DNA of 64,000 nucleotides from Spirosoma arboris (lineage in GTDB: Bacteria > Bacteroidota > Bacteroidia > Cytophagales > Spirosomataceae): NCBI RefSeq assembly GCF_009754945.1, contig NZ_WPIN01000008.1, forward strand, positions 124,001-188,000, in the 5' to 3' direction. Shown in pieces: positions 54,865 to 62,890 of the stretch (position 1 is the first letter of the stretch; every line of letters starts with the position of its first letter). Made by a program: the position numbers and the translations under genes. The notes below the pieces were generated by a model. That model was not told the origin of the DNA, made no database searches, and worked only from the letters and a program-made list of their open reading frames with translations.

Positions 54865-56134
54865 TTTGCTGGCTGTTGCCGCGACATCGCCTATAGTATT
54901 GGCGCAGGGATTAGGTAATTCACCCTATTCGTCTCTGGGCATCGGAGAGTTATATAGCCCAGCTAATGTAACCAATATGGGCATGGGCGGTGTGGGTATC
55001 AGTAATGCCAGCGGATTCTATCTGAATCTTCAAAATCCGGCACTGCTGGCTCAGCGAAGACGCTATACCGTCTTTGAAGTAGGCTTGGTTGGTCAATCGA
55101 CAGGCCTTAGTCAGAATATCAGCAATACGGAACAGAGTCAGAGTAATGTTGCGGGAAATCTGGGGTATCTGGCATTGGCTTTCCCTGCGAATTCCCGCTG
55201 GAATATGTCTTTAAGTCTAAAACCGTATACGTATGTTAATTACAATACGCGGCAATATATTGCTGTACCTGGAACACCTTATACAGCGGTCTATAATTAT
55301 ACGGGGCGCGGAGGGCTGAATAAAGCAACATTTGCCAATGGTATTACTGTCACCCGAAATTTTTATGTGGGTGCCGAAGCCTCTTTTTTATTCGGAAACG
55401 TTACAAATTCAGCTGATTCGAGAGCTATTCTTGATCCGAATGGTAGCACAGATTTGCTTGTAACTCACTTAAATCGTGTTAATTACAGTGATATCGTCTT
55501 TAAATTAGGCGCTGCCTGGCGTCCTAAGCTAAACGATAAATGGATACTTAATCTGGGAGCTACGTACGATCCGCAAACCCGCATTAAAGCCCAGCAAACA
55601 GATATCTATCAGCAAACGTCATTATCGGGCCTGGCGATAACTGCTCCTGATACGCTACGACTTAACTCGAATAGCAAAGCAACCTTACCACAGCAAATGC
55701 ATTTTGGTATTAGTTTAGAGAAACTGAATCATGGATTGCTGGTAGGGGTTGATGTTGGATTGCAGAAGTGGAGCGAATATCGCACTGCAGATAATAAGCC
55801 GGGCGGCCTGGTCGATGCAATGAATGTTGCAGGAGGTGTTGAATATACACCCAAACCCGCATCAAACCGCTACCGCGATCTGATCACATACCGGGCGGGA
55901 TTCCAGTATAATCAGATGCCTTATAAAATAGGTGGTCAGACAATTAACGACATTAATGGAAGCTTGGGGATCTCATTGCCCTTAGGCTACAATTTAGTTA
56001 ACCACGTAACATTGTCTTTGGTGGCTGGCCAGCGGGGTGTATTAACTGCCAGCCAGATTCGAGAGCGCTACGTGCAAATAGGATTGGGCTTCTCGTTGAA
56101 TGACTGGTGGTTCATTAAGAGAGCGGTTGACTGA
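54821..56134 (+). CDS. Outer-membrane beta-barrel protein, FadL/OMPP1-like
   Basis: 437-residue outer-membrane protein. Starts with a signal peptide (TLTHSLLAVAATSPIVLAQ), then GNSPYSSLGIGELYSPANVTNMGMGGVGISNASGFYLNLQNPALLA, the beginning typical of a Bacteroidota OMPP1/FadL-like family always placed near coaX and lptC, and long amphipathic strands to the last SLNDWWFIKRAVD. Overlaps coaX by 44 nt (different frame) and touches lptC with TGATG. The conserved coaX-OMP-lptC order suggests a role in envelope lipid or LPS export, but that is inference. Confidence 0.8.
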   Translation: MLRIYKRVRRTLTHSLLAVAATSPIVLAQGLGNSPYSSLGIGELYSPANVTNMGMGGVGISNASGFYLNLQNPALLAQRRRYTVFEVGLVGQSTGLSQNISNTEQSQSNVAGNLGYLALAFPANSRWNMSLSLKPYTYVNYNTRQYIAVPGTPYTAVYNYTGRGGLNKATFANGITVTRNFYVGAEASFLFGNVTNSADSRAILDPNGSTDLLVTHLNRVNYSDIVFKLGAAWRPKLNDKWILNLGATYDPQTRIKAQQTDIYQQTSLSGLAITAPDTLRLNSNSKATLPQQMHFGISLEKLNHGLLVGVDVGLQKWSEYRTADNKPGGLVDAMNVAGGVEYTPKPASNRYRDLITYRAGFQYNQMPYKIGGQTINDINGSLGISLPLGYNLVNHVTLSLVAGQRGVLTASQIRERYVQIGLGFSLNDWWFIKRAVD

Positions 56135-56748
56135 TGTGTTTTAATGAACAATGTAGAATGAACAATGTAGAATACAGAGAAAGAAGTAAAAGAACTGTTT
56201 CGATAAAGATGGTTTATTTTACATGTTTCATTCTCCATTGTTCAATCCTTCTTCTAGCCTGTGGCGAGCCGAAGCAGGCTAAAAAAGTGGAACCTTATAG
56301 CGGGCCAATTGAAGAAATCAATGATGTGAAACTTCTATATAGTGAAGCTGCTTTGCTGAAGGTTAGACTAACAACGGCGAAGCAGCTTCGGTATATCAAC
56401 GATAATCGACGTTACCCGGAGCCCGTCAATATTTCGTTTTTTGGTCTTACTGGAGAGGAAGTTACAACCATCCGCTCCGATTCTGGTCGCTACGATAAAG
56501 CAAAGGATATATATGTTGTAATGGGCCACGTAGTGGTCATCAATAAGCAAAAACAGGAAAAGCTCCTTACGCCCGAGCTAACCTGGAACCCAGTTACTAA
56601 GAAAGTATATACCGACAAACAGGTAACAATATTAAGTCAGCTCACAGGTGAGAAACTCTACGGACTTGGCTTAGATGCTAATCAGGATTTCACTAAATAC
56701 GCTATTCGTAAAGTAACTGGCGTTTTTAATGTACAGACTGGAATTTAG
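56134..56748 (+). CDS. lptC: LPS export protein LptC, start uncertain
   Basis: Periplasmic bridge protein between the LptBFG exporter and LptA. The body EINDVKLLYSEAALLKVRLTTAKQ...YPEPVNISFFGLTGEEVTTIRSDSGRYDKAKDIYVVMGHVVV...LLTPELTWNPVTKKVYTDKQV is the beta-jellyroll of the LptC/OstA family. The lipoprotein motif LLLACG ends a hydrophobic stretch at residues 26-44. The overlapping start at 56134 gives 25 residues before it; ATG 56158 or 56209 are shorter choices. The start region overlaps a 14-bp tandem repeat and part of the signal peptide is encoded by its inverted copy, which is unusual. Confidence 0.8.
   Translation: MCFNEQCRMNNVEYRERSKRTVSIKMVYFTCFILHCSILLLACGEPKQAKKVEPYSGPIEEINDVKLLYSEAALLKVRLTTAKQLRYINDNRRYPEPVNISFFGLTGEEVTTIRSDSGRYDKAKDIYVVMGHVVVINKQKQEKLLTPELTWNPVTKKVYTDKQVTILSQLTGEKLYGLGLDANQDFTKYAIRKVTGVFNVQTGI
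56144..56246. repeat. Tandem 14-mer plus inverted copy inside lptC 5' end
   Basis: ATGAACAATGTAGA occurs twice in tandem (56144-56157 and 56158-56171). The stretch 56226-56246 is 18/21 complementary to it. The inverted copy encodes F-I-L-H-C-S-I of the LptC signal peptide. This is an intergenic-type repeat that overlaps coding DNA. Confidence 0.8.
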
Positions 56749-56755
56749 TAAGTAA

Positions 56756-57175
56756 CTATTTCTTACAGGCGTCTAAAATAGGTTTAACCGATTTGACATC
56801 CGTCAATTTCGTTTCGTTCCCCCACTCGTTGTAGATATACGTAGCTAACTCGGCAACTTCCAGGTCGCTCAACTGCGGTTGCGGAGGCATAGGGCGATTA
56901 TATGGTTTACCATTTACCAGGATTGATCCCTGTTGGCCGTATCGAATTAAGCAAATGACGCCTTTTTTATCTGCCAAATAATCTGAATGAGCAATAGGTG
57001 GATAGAGGTTGGCAAGCCCTTCGCCTTTGGGTTGATGACAATTGGCACAATTGTTTTTATAAACCAGAATGCCCTCTGTGATATATCGTTGTCGTTTTAT
57101 TTCTTCCTCGCTTTGGCAGGATAATAAACCAATGAGAATCGCAATAGGTCCTAAAATACTGACAGGTCGGATCAT
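56756..57175 (-). CDS. c-type cytochrome lipoprotein
   Basis: 139-residue periplasmic lipoprotein, lipobox LIGLLSC (C20). One haem site CANCH at 43-47 in VYKNNCANCHQPKGEGLANLYPPIAHSDYL, with a likely axial Met in RPMPPQP near 94-98. The gene start overlaps the SCO gene stop by 4 nt. The pair cytochrome c/SCO suggests involvement in copper delivery or in a respiratory chain terminal oxidase, but no oxidase genes are in the window. Confidence 0.87.
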   Translation of the reverse strand: MIRPVSILGPIAILIGLLSCQSEEEIKRQRYITEGILVYKNNCANCHQPKGEGLANLYPPIAHSDYLADKKGVICLIRYGQQGSILVNGKPYNRPMPPQPQLSDLEVAELATYIYNEWGNETKLTDVKSVKPILDACKK

Positions 57176-57804
57176 GGTTTACTCTCGGCTAGAAGTCGAG
57201 TCATATCAGTCATTAGTTTGTCAACGCCTGCTTCAGTAGTGCCATCGTAAATACCCCGGATATGTTTGTCTTTGTCTACCAAAATAAATGCGCCACTATG
57301 AATAACACCTCCGGGAGCAGTACTATCGGCCTGTGCCGTAACCATATAGCTAGTTTGTCCTAGATCGTAAATTTTATCGCGATCACCAGTCACGAATAGC
57401 CATTGACGCCCCGTTACTCCAAGGTTTTGCGCAAATTCGTTGAGTACCGCTACCGAATCATGATCAGGATCGATGGTGTGCGATAACAACATCACGTCTG
57501 GATTTCCTTTAAATTTCTCGTAAACTCGTTTCAACTGCACCTTCATTTTGGGGCAAATGGTTGGGCAACTTGTAAAAAAGAAATCAGCTACATAGATTTT
57601 ATGGTCGAGCGTATGAGCCGTTACAGTGTCGCCATACTGGCTAATAAACTTGAAATCTGGAATTGACTGATAGACAGTATCCGTCACCGATTTTCCATTC
57701 ACTACTTTGGTAACAGCTTCCCGCTGCCCCAAAATGGGAAGCTTATCATTCGAAGAAGTACCGCACCCATATAGGAAGGCAACTAATCCAGACAAGAATA
57801 TCAC
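57172..57804 (-). CDS. SCO1/SenC copper-chaperone lipoprotein
   Basis: Thioredoxin-fold SCO protein that delivers copper to the CuA site of cytochrome oxidase or acts as a thiol reductase. CxxxC motif in FFTSCPTICPKM and the third ligand His in GGVIHSGAFILVD. The frame is open to an ATG at 57870, but that overlaps the upstream gene by 62 nt; GTG at 57804, 4 nt after that gene's stop, gives a tidy lipoprotein signal ending LYGC. Cytochrome c gene overlaps its 3' end. Confidence 0.87.
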   Translation of the reverse strand: MIFLSGLVAFLYGCGTSSNDKLPILGQREAVTKVVNGKSVTDTVYQSIPDFKFISQYGDTVTAHTLDHKIYVADFFFTSCPTICPKMKVQLKRVYEKFKGNPDVMLLSHTIDPDHDSVAVLNEFAQNLGVTGRQWLFVTGDRDKIYDLGQTSYMVTAQADSTAPGGVIHSGAFILVDKDKHIRGIYDGTTEAGVDKLMTDMTRLLAESKP

Positions 57805-57808
57805 ATGG

Positions 57809-58267
57809 TTAGTTTTTACCCAAAAACTGCTTGGCCTGTTCAATGCTGGTATTAACTTTTTTCTTGACATCAGTAATTTGATCTTTTTGCGCGGCCAGAT
57901 AAGTTAGGGCTTTGTCGGATGAGAGTTTGGCAAGTGTATCTCCATTGTAGTGTGCCATCCACTCATTCATAAGGCTATCAGCAATGAGTAGATCTTGATT
58001 TAGACGAGTAGCTTGTGCTTTTTCCTCATCAACTCGTAGGGTAGCAGCGGCAGAACCGCTGGCCTTCAGACTGTCGAGAGAGGTAATGCGCTTTTGTAGT
58101 TTTTTTTTCAATTTCACGAGATCCCCCATTACTTTGGGCATTATCTCGTCATGAATAGCAAATACTCCGTTTTCTGCTTCCTTAACGGCTTCTTCACCTG
58201 AGTTACAAGCCCCGAAAGCCCCACTAAATGCAACTAAAACGGCAATGATACGTGTAGTTTTGTTCAT
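57809..58267 (-). CDS. Coiled-coil lipoprotein, first gene of the SCO cassette
   Basis: 152-residue lipoprotein, lipobox AFGAC. The rest is helical and Lys/Glu/Ala-rich with heptad pattern (EIMPKVMGDLVKLKKKLQKRI, IADSLMNEWMAHYNG, KDQITDVKKKVNTSIEQA), suggesting a coiled coil in the periplasm. No family recognised with confidence. Stop is 4 nt before the GTG start proposed for SCO. The three genes coiled-coil/SCO/cytochrome c run in one direction with overlaps, so one operon is very likely. Confidence 0.72.
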   Translation of the reverse strand: MNKTTRIIAVLVAFSGAFGACNSGEEAVKEAENGVFAIHDEIMPKVMGDLVKLKKKLQKRITSLDSLKASGSAAATLRVDEEKAQATRLNQDLLIADSLMNEWMAHYNGDTLAKLSSDKALTYLAAQKDQITDVKKKVNTSIEQAKQFLGKN

Positions 58268-58278
58268 AGGATTGAATT

Positions 58279-58342
58279 ATGTATGATGTAGGATATATGA
58301 TGCATGATTCCCCAAATACATCATATATCCTACATCATGCAT
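58279..58342. repeat. Inverted repeat upstream of SCO cassette, downstream of recN
   Basis: Arms 58279-58304 and 58317-58342, 26 nt each with two mismatches. TATGATG is repeated with a 14-nt period in the left arm. It separates recN from the lipoprotein gene and starts 12 nt before the lipoprotein ATG. Confidence 0.82.
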
Positions 58343-58348
58343 CTATTT

Positions 58349-60016
58349 TTATTTTACTGTTGCACGCTGTTTCAGGATTTCCCGGGCGTTTTTAAGAGCG
58401 CTGGCCGACGGATTCTTACCCCCAATCATCTGGGCAATCTCGTTGATACGCTCGTCTAGTGTCAGTCGTTTAATACGACTAACGGTCTTATCGGAAGAGT
58501 GATCCTTATACACAAAATAATGAGCAGTCCCCTGCCCAGCTATCTGGTGGAGATGTGTGATCGCAATAATCTGGTGACTGTGCGCCATATCACGCATCAT
58601 ATTTCCCATTTTAATGGCAATTTCACCCGATACACCCGTATCAATTTCATCGAAAATAATCGTTGGTAACGACCGTTTGTTAGCCAGAATATATTTTATT
58701 GCCATCATTAATCGTGAGAACTCACCACCCGAAGCTACGTTTTTCAACTGTTGGGGTTTCATGCCTTTGTTAGCACTAAACAGAAACGCGATAGTATCTA
58801 CGCCCGTAGGTGTAGGTTTAGCTGTTTCTGCCTGAATCTTCAACGATGCATTGGGCATACCAAGATCGTGTAACAAGGCTCCAATTTCATGCTCGATGGG
58901 AACGAGCACAGTTTGTCGGGAGACCGATAGAGCTTCGGCGCTAGTTTGAAGTTGCGCATAAGCGGCTGTGGTCTGCGCTTTGGCCTCACTAAGTGCATCG
59001 TCCAGATTTAGCACTTTACTCACTTTTTGGCCTAATTCATTCCGAAGCGCAATCAGACCTTGTACGTCTTTTGTTTGGTGCTTCGTCTGAAGTTGATAGA
59101 GTAGATTTAGTCGCTCACGGATGGTTTCGGCACGAATGTCATCAACCTCTACCTGGTCTTGTTCGGTGCTGATTTCGTCGGCTAAATCACGTAATTCAAT
59201 CAGGCTACTTTGTGCCCGTTGCTGCAATTGCTCGTATTGGTCCGACAGTTTACTAATATAGGACAAATTACTAACAGCGCCTTTTAAAAAGTCAATGACG
59301 GATTGCTCTGTATTGTCTAAATATTCGTAAGCTAATTGCAGTCGCTCTTTAATTTCTTCGGCGTTTTCCAGAATTGTCAACTCCTGTTCGAGCGATTCCT
59401 GCTCATCGGGTTGTAATTGTGCTTTGGTAAGCTCCTCGTACAGAAAATTGTTATAGTCGAACTCTTTACGCATGGCAGAAGCTTCGGACTGTAATTGGTC
59501 GTAAGCCGCCTTACTCGTTCGATATGTTTGATAATCAGATCTATATGTTTTTAAAAGAGCATCATTCTGCGCATAGGTGTCGACAATTTCCAATTGATAT
59601 TCATTGGAGCCAAGCAAAACTGAATCGTGTTGTGAGTGAATATCCATCATCTGGCTTGTTACCCGGCGAAGGGTTTCCAGATTGACGGGTGTATCATTAA
59701 CGAATGCTCGTGATTTTCCACTTACGCTAATCTCGCGACGTACAATGCACGTATTGGAATAATCTAACTCTTCTTCGTCAAAAATACGCTCAATAGCATA
59801 ACCTGATACACCAAATGTACCTTCAATAACACATTTCTGTTCAGGATTATATAAAACGCGGGTATCGGCCCGATTGCCTAATAGCAACCCAATGGCCCCC
59901 AACATGATTGACTTACCGGCTCCTGTTTCGCCCGTGATAATGTTCAGCTCACGGTCGGGCATGAGTTCGAGTTCGTCGATCAGTGCATAGTTTTTTATTA
60001 GTAAATGCGATAGCAA
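58349..60016 (-). CDS. recN: DNA repair protein RecN
   Basis: SMC-like ATPase active in double-strand break repair. Walker A GETGAGKS at 29-36, coiled coils about 165-370, signature ASGGEFSRLMMAI and Walker B TIIFDEIDTGVSGEIA near the C-terminus. Length 555 is normal for RecN. The first codon of the conserved LLSHLLIKNYALIDEL is TTG (60016); no ATG fits, so a TTG start is proposed. A TAACTTTG box at 60094-60087 on the minus strand may be its -7 element. Confidence 0.92.
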   Translation of the reverse strand: MLSHLLIKNYALIDELELMPDRELNIITGETGAGKSIMLGAIGLLLGNRADTRVLYNPEQKCVIEGTFGVSGYAIERIFDEEELDYSNTCIVRREISVSGKSRAFVNDTPVNLETLRRVTSQMMDIHSQHDSVLLGSNEYQLEIVDTYAQNDALLKTYRSDYQTYRTSKAAYDQLQSEASAMRKEFDYNNFLYEELTKAQLQPDEQESLEQELTILENAEEIKERLQLAYEYLDNTEQSVIDFLKGAVSNLSYISKLSDQYEQLQQRAQSSLIELRDLADEISTEQDQVEVDDIRAETIRERLNLLYQLQTKHQTKDVQGLIALRNELGQKVSKVLNLDDALSEAKAQTTAAYAQLQTSAEALSVSRQTVLVPIEHEIGALLHDLGMPNASLKIQAETAKPTPTGVDTIAFLFSANKGMKPQQLKNVASGGEFSRLMMAIKYILANKRSLPTIIFDEIDTGVSGEIAIKMGNMMRDMAHSHQIIAITHLHQIAGQGTAHYFVYKDHSSDKTVSRIKRLTLDERINEIAQMIGGKNPSASALKNAREILKQRATVK

Positions 60017-60136
60017 AATCAGAAACAGTTAACTGTGAGCAGGAATCCTTTACGAGTGAACAAGTGCCATGTGAAGCTACTAAATACAAAGTTACTCTGT
60101 TTATAAGTAATAGGAATGCTGGCTACTACTGTTCGC

Positions 60137-61039
60137 TCACTGGATTAATTTTCGGTAATTTTCTGTTTTGGCCGGGTCTAAATACGAGAGTAAATCAAAG
60201 GCTTTTTGGCGTTCTGCAGGTGTTCCTTCAAATAGAATATTGTAAAGCTCTTTCGATTTAGCATCAAAAAACGAATTGAGTAATACTGAATTCGGGAGTT
60301 GTAGGCCAATTGTCCGAATGGTGGTCAATAAATCAAGAATTTGCTTGCGAACCTGTACTGGATTGGCCGCAAAAACGTCTAATCCTAAGCGATGGTATGT
60401 ATAGAGGCCATCTCGAAATGGAATCAGTTGCTGATTTTGCAGATTTTCGACAAGCCAGTATCGGTTGCGCCGGTCACCCCCAGCTTGCCAGGCTCCATTA
60501 GCTGAGCCTTGCTGAGCCAAATTAGTAATTGTATAGGCTCGCTGTATGAACTGGCTGCCACCCTCTTTACTGAATGTATCGTAATCGACAGCCAGAATCA
60601 CATTGGCATAATAAGCCAATAATGAGGTTAGATCGTCTGAAAACTGATTCTCTCGAAAATAAACCGGCGTTGTTGGCAAATAGACAAAGTTAAACGCTCG
60701 ATCTACATAACTGAAAATAGTTGTCTCGTAATTAGTACCATATACCGGGCGTGTTACAACAATTTGAGCCGTTGCTTCAAAAACACCTTGCGATAACGAC
60801 TTCACCAAATTGATATTCATGGAACAATTAATCCGCTCGTTTACAGCAAATTGCTCATTGCTCCAGCGCCGATTATTCATAAACTCGGTGATGATACCCT
60901 TCAATTGACTTACATAGGCAAAATCTGTCTTTTGCTGGGCAAATAACTGGTCGGAGTTGATGGTCACCTGGCAGTTGAGTTCCTGCGCCTGTGCAAAGAC
61001 GCAGAGACAGCTTAGAATGGCTAAAAATATCGCTTTCAT
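60137..61039 (-). CDS. DUF4835 / PorD-like type IX secretion-associated protein
   Basis: 300-residue exported protein (signal MKAIFLAILSCLCVFAQA) of family DUF4835, called PorD in the type IX secretion literature. Conserved blocks: LNCQVTINSDQLFAQQKTDF, NRRWSNEQFAVNERINCSMNI, ANVILAVDYDTFSKEGG and LLSYLDPAKTENYRKL. Located between coaBC and recN as in many Bacteroidota. A role in T9SS or outer-membrane assembly is inferred from the family. Confidence 0.85.
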   Translation of the reverse strand: MKAIFLAILSCLCVFAQAQELNCQVTINSDQLFAQQKTDFAYVSQLKGIITEFMNNRRWSNEQFAVNERINCSMNINLVKSLSQGVFEATAQIVVTRPVYGTNYETTIFSYVDRAFNFVYLPTTPVYFRENQFSDDLTSLLAYYANVILAVDYDTFSKEGGSQFIQRAYTITNLAQQGSANGAWQAGGDRRNRYWLVENLQNQQLIPFRDGLYTYHRLGLDVFAANPVQVRKQILDLLTTIRTIGLQLPNSVLLNSFFDAKSKELYNILFEGTPAERQKAFDLLSYLDPAKTENYRKLIQ

Positions 61040-61119
61040 GGTTGATAACGCCGTGACTTTTTTAGGCAGATTTTCGCGGGTGATAAGCTAATGATAAAAG
61101 CTGGCTCATCGGCATAAAT

Positions 61120-62361
61120 TTATACAGACATAAGCTTCTTTTTGATCAAATTCACTAAATCTTGAGCTACTTCATCCTTCGATTTTAGCTCAAATTTATG
61201 TGTTTGCCCGCCTTTGTCAATAACGGTGATTTTATTCGTATCGTGCCCAAAACCAGCCCCTTCATCGCGTAGTGAATTTAAGACAATCCAGTCTAAATTC
61301 TTTGTTTGAAGTTTCTTTACTGCATTTTCATATTCATTGTCCGTTTCAAGCGCGAAACCCATCATCCATTGGTCTGGTCGCTTGCGGCTTCCCAGTGTGG
61401 CCGCAATGTCGGTGGTTTTAGTGAGTTCAAGGGAAAATACAGCTTCTTTTTTCTTGATTTTTCGATCAGCAGGATGAGCAGGCGTATAATCAGCAACAGC
61501 TGCGCTCAATACAATGATGTCGGCTTCATTGAAAGCATCCTGTGCAGCCACGAACATTTCCTGCGCTGACCGCACCTGAATTCGATGAATGGCGGGATCG
61601 GGGAGGGGTAGAGCTGTAGGACCACTGACTAAATTGACTGTTGCCCCAGCCTTTGCAAAGGCATTAGCGATCGCATAGCCCATTTTGCCAGTCGAATGAT
61701 TGCTGATATACCGAACAGGGTCAATGGGTTCCTGCGTAGGTCCTGCTGTTATCAGCACCTGCTTTCCTGATAGAATTCCTTGCTTCACGCTCCCAGCCCC
61801 CGGCTTAAAGAACTCATCAAGTAAGTGCACAATGGTTTCGGGTTCAGCCAAGCGCCCTTCACCTACTAAACCGCTGGCTAATTCGCCGTGTTCAGCCCGA
61901 ATAATATGGTTGCCAAATGATTCAAGTCGGCGGAGGTTTTCGACGGTTGTAGGATGGTGGTACATGTCGACATCCATAGCTGGAGCAAAAAATACCGGAC
62001 AACGGGCTGATAGATAAACCGCCGACAATAAATCAGTACATAAACCTGTGGCACAGCGGGCCAGTGTATGCGCTGAGGCCGGAGCGACAACGACTGCATC
62101 GGCCCACAAACCAAGCTCTACATGATTATTCCAACTGCCATCGCCTATGTGCCCTGATTCTGTAGTAACTAAGGTTGATAGAACGGGATTTTTCGATAGA
62201 GTAGCTAACGTAAGAGGAGTAATAAATGCCTTAGCAGACTCAGTCATAACTACTCGCACTTCGGCCCCTGCCTTCACCAGCAGGCGCACTAATAGTGCCG
62301 ACTTATAAGCCGAAATACTACCCGTTACACCCAACAGAATTCGTTTGCCCGTAACTGACAT
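61120..62361 (-). CDS. coaBC: Bifunctional CoaBC (phosphopantothenoylcysteine synthetase/decarboxylase)
   Basis: Two CoA steps. CoaC half (1-185) is an HFCD flavoprotein: GVTGSISAYKSALLVRLLVKAG, NHVELGLWADAVVVAPASAHTLA with the active histidine, and FFAPAMDVDMYHHP. CoaB half (about 190-413) has VLITAGPTQEPIDPVRYISNHSTGKMGYAIA and DIIVLSAAVADY. Length 413 normal. Follows coaX of the same pathway by 7 kb but in another direction. Confidence 0.95.
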   Translation of the reverse strand: MSVTGKRILLGVTGSISAYKSALLVRLLVKAGAEVRVVMTESAKAFITPLTLATLSKNPVLSTLVTTESGHIGDGSWNNHVELGLWADAVVVAPASAHTLARCATGLCTDLLSAVYLSARCPVFFAPAMDVDMYHHPTTVENLRRLESFGNHIIRAEHGELASGLVGEGRLAEPETIVHLLDEFFKPGAGSVKQGILSGKQVLITAGPTQEPIDPVRYISNHSTGKMGYAIANAFAKAGATVNLVSGPTALPLPDPAIHRIQVRSAQEMFVAAQDAFNEADIIVLSAAVADYTPAHPADRKIKKKEAVFSLELTKTTDIAATLGSRKRPDQWMMGFALETDNEYENAVKKLQTKNLDWIVLNSLRDEGAGFGHDTNKITVIDKGGQTHKFELKSKDEVAQDLVNLIKKKLMSV

Positions 62362-62436
62362 GAAAAGTCGCTATAGAAGCATATTTTGGTTGATGCCGAT
62401 ATGTATTGGCTGGGAAATCCAATAGATTAAAACATC

Positions 62437-62465
62437 AAAAACCGCACGGCAATTCTACCGCGCGG
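62437..62465 (-). terminator. Intrinsic terminator after rpoZ
   Basis: Minus strand: CCGCGCGG, 8-nt loop, CCGTGCGG followed by TTTTT, an 8-bp stem with one G-U pair. It lies 27 bp after the rpoZ stop and before coaBC, so coaBC probably has its own promoter. Confidence 0.8.
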
Positions 62466-62491
62466 CTATAAGAATAGAGAATAAAGCAGCA

Positions 62492-62803
62492 TTATTGCTG
62501 AGGTTCTTCGTTGTAGCGCCAGTAAACTTTCCCTTCCAGAAACTCATCTGTTGCAATAGAAGTTGGTTTCGGCATGCGCTCATAAAATTTCGAGATCTCG
62601 ATCTGTTCACGGTTTTCAAACACCTCTTCGAGGTTGTCAACTGCCGAAACGAACTCAGAAAGCTTGTTGCTTAGCTCTTCTTTGTTTTTGGTTGCAATCT
62701 GCCGGGCACGTTTAGAGATAATCGAAACCGATTCGTATAGGTTGCCTGTTTGAGCCGCAATCTTATCGTTATTACGGGTAATAATGGATTGATTTGTTGC
62801 CAT
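62492..62803 (-). CDS. rpoZ: RNA polymerase omega subunit
   Basis: 103-residue Bacteroidota-type omega (RpoZ/Rpb6 family). NQSIITRNNDKIAAQTGNLYESVSIISKRARQIA contains the conserved SVSIISKRARQIA core that contacts beta-prime. C-terminal part FYERMPKPTSIATDEFLEGKVYWRY is a lineage extension. It lies 87 bp after bamD on the same strand and is followed by a terminator. Confidence 0.9.
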   Translation of the reverse strand: MATNQSIITRNNDKIAAQTGNLYESVSIISKRARQIATKNKEELSNKLSEFVSAVDNLEEVFENREQIEISKFYERMPKPTSIATDEFLEGKVYWRYNEEPQQ

Positions 62804-62890
62804 AATGATTTGTTCTCGGTATTTGGTTATAGTTTACAGTGGTCGTGTTGTTGAAGTAGATCAACCTAAAATCTCAAACCGTAAACTGTA

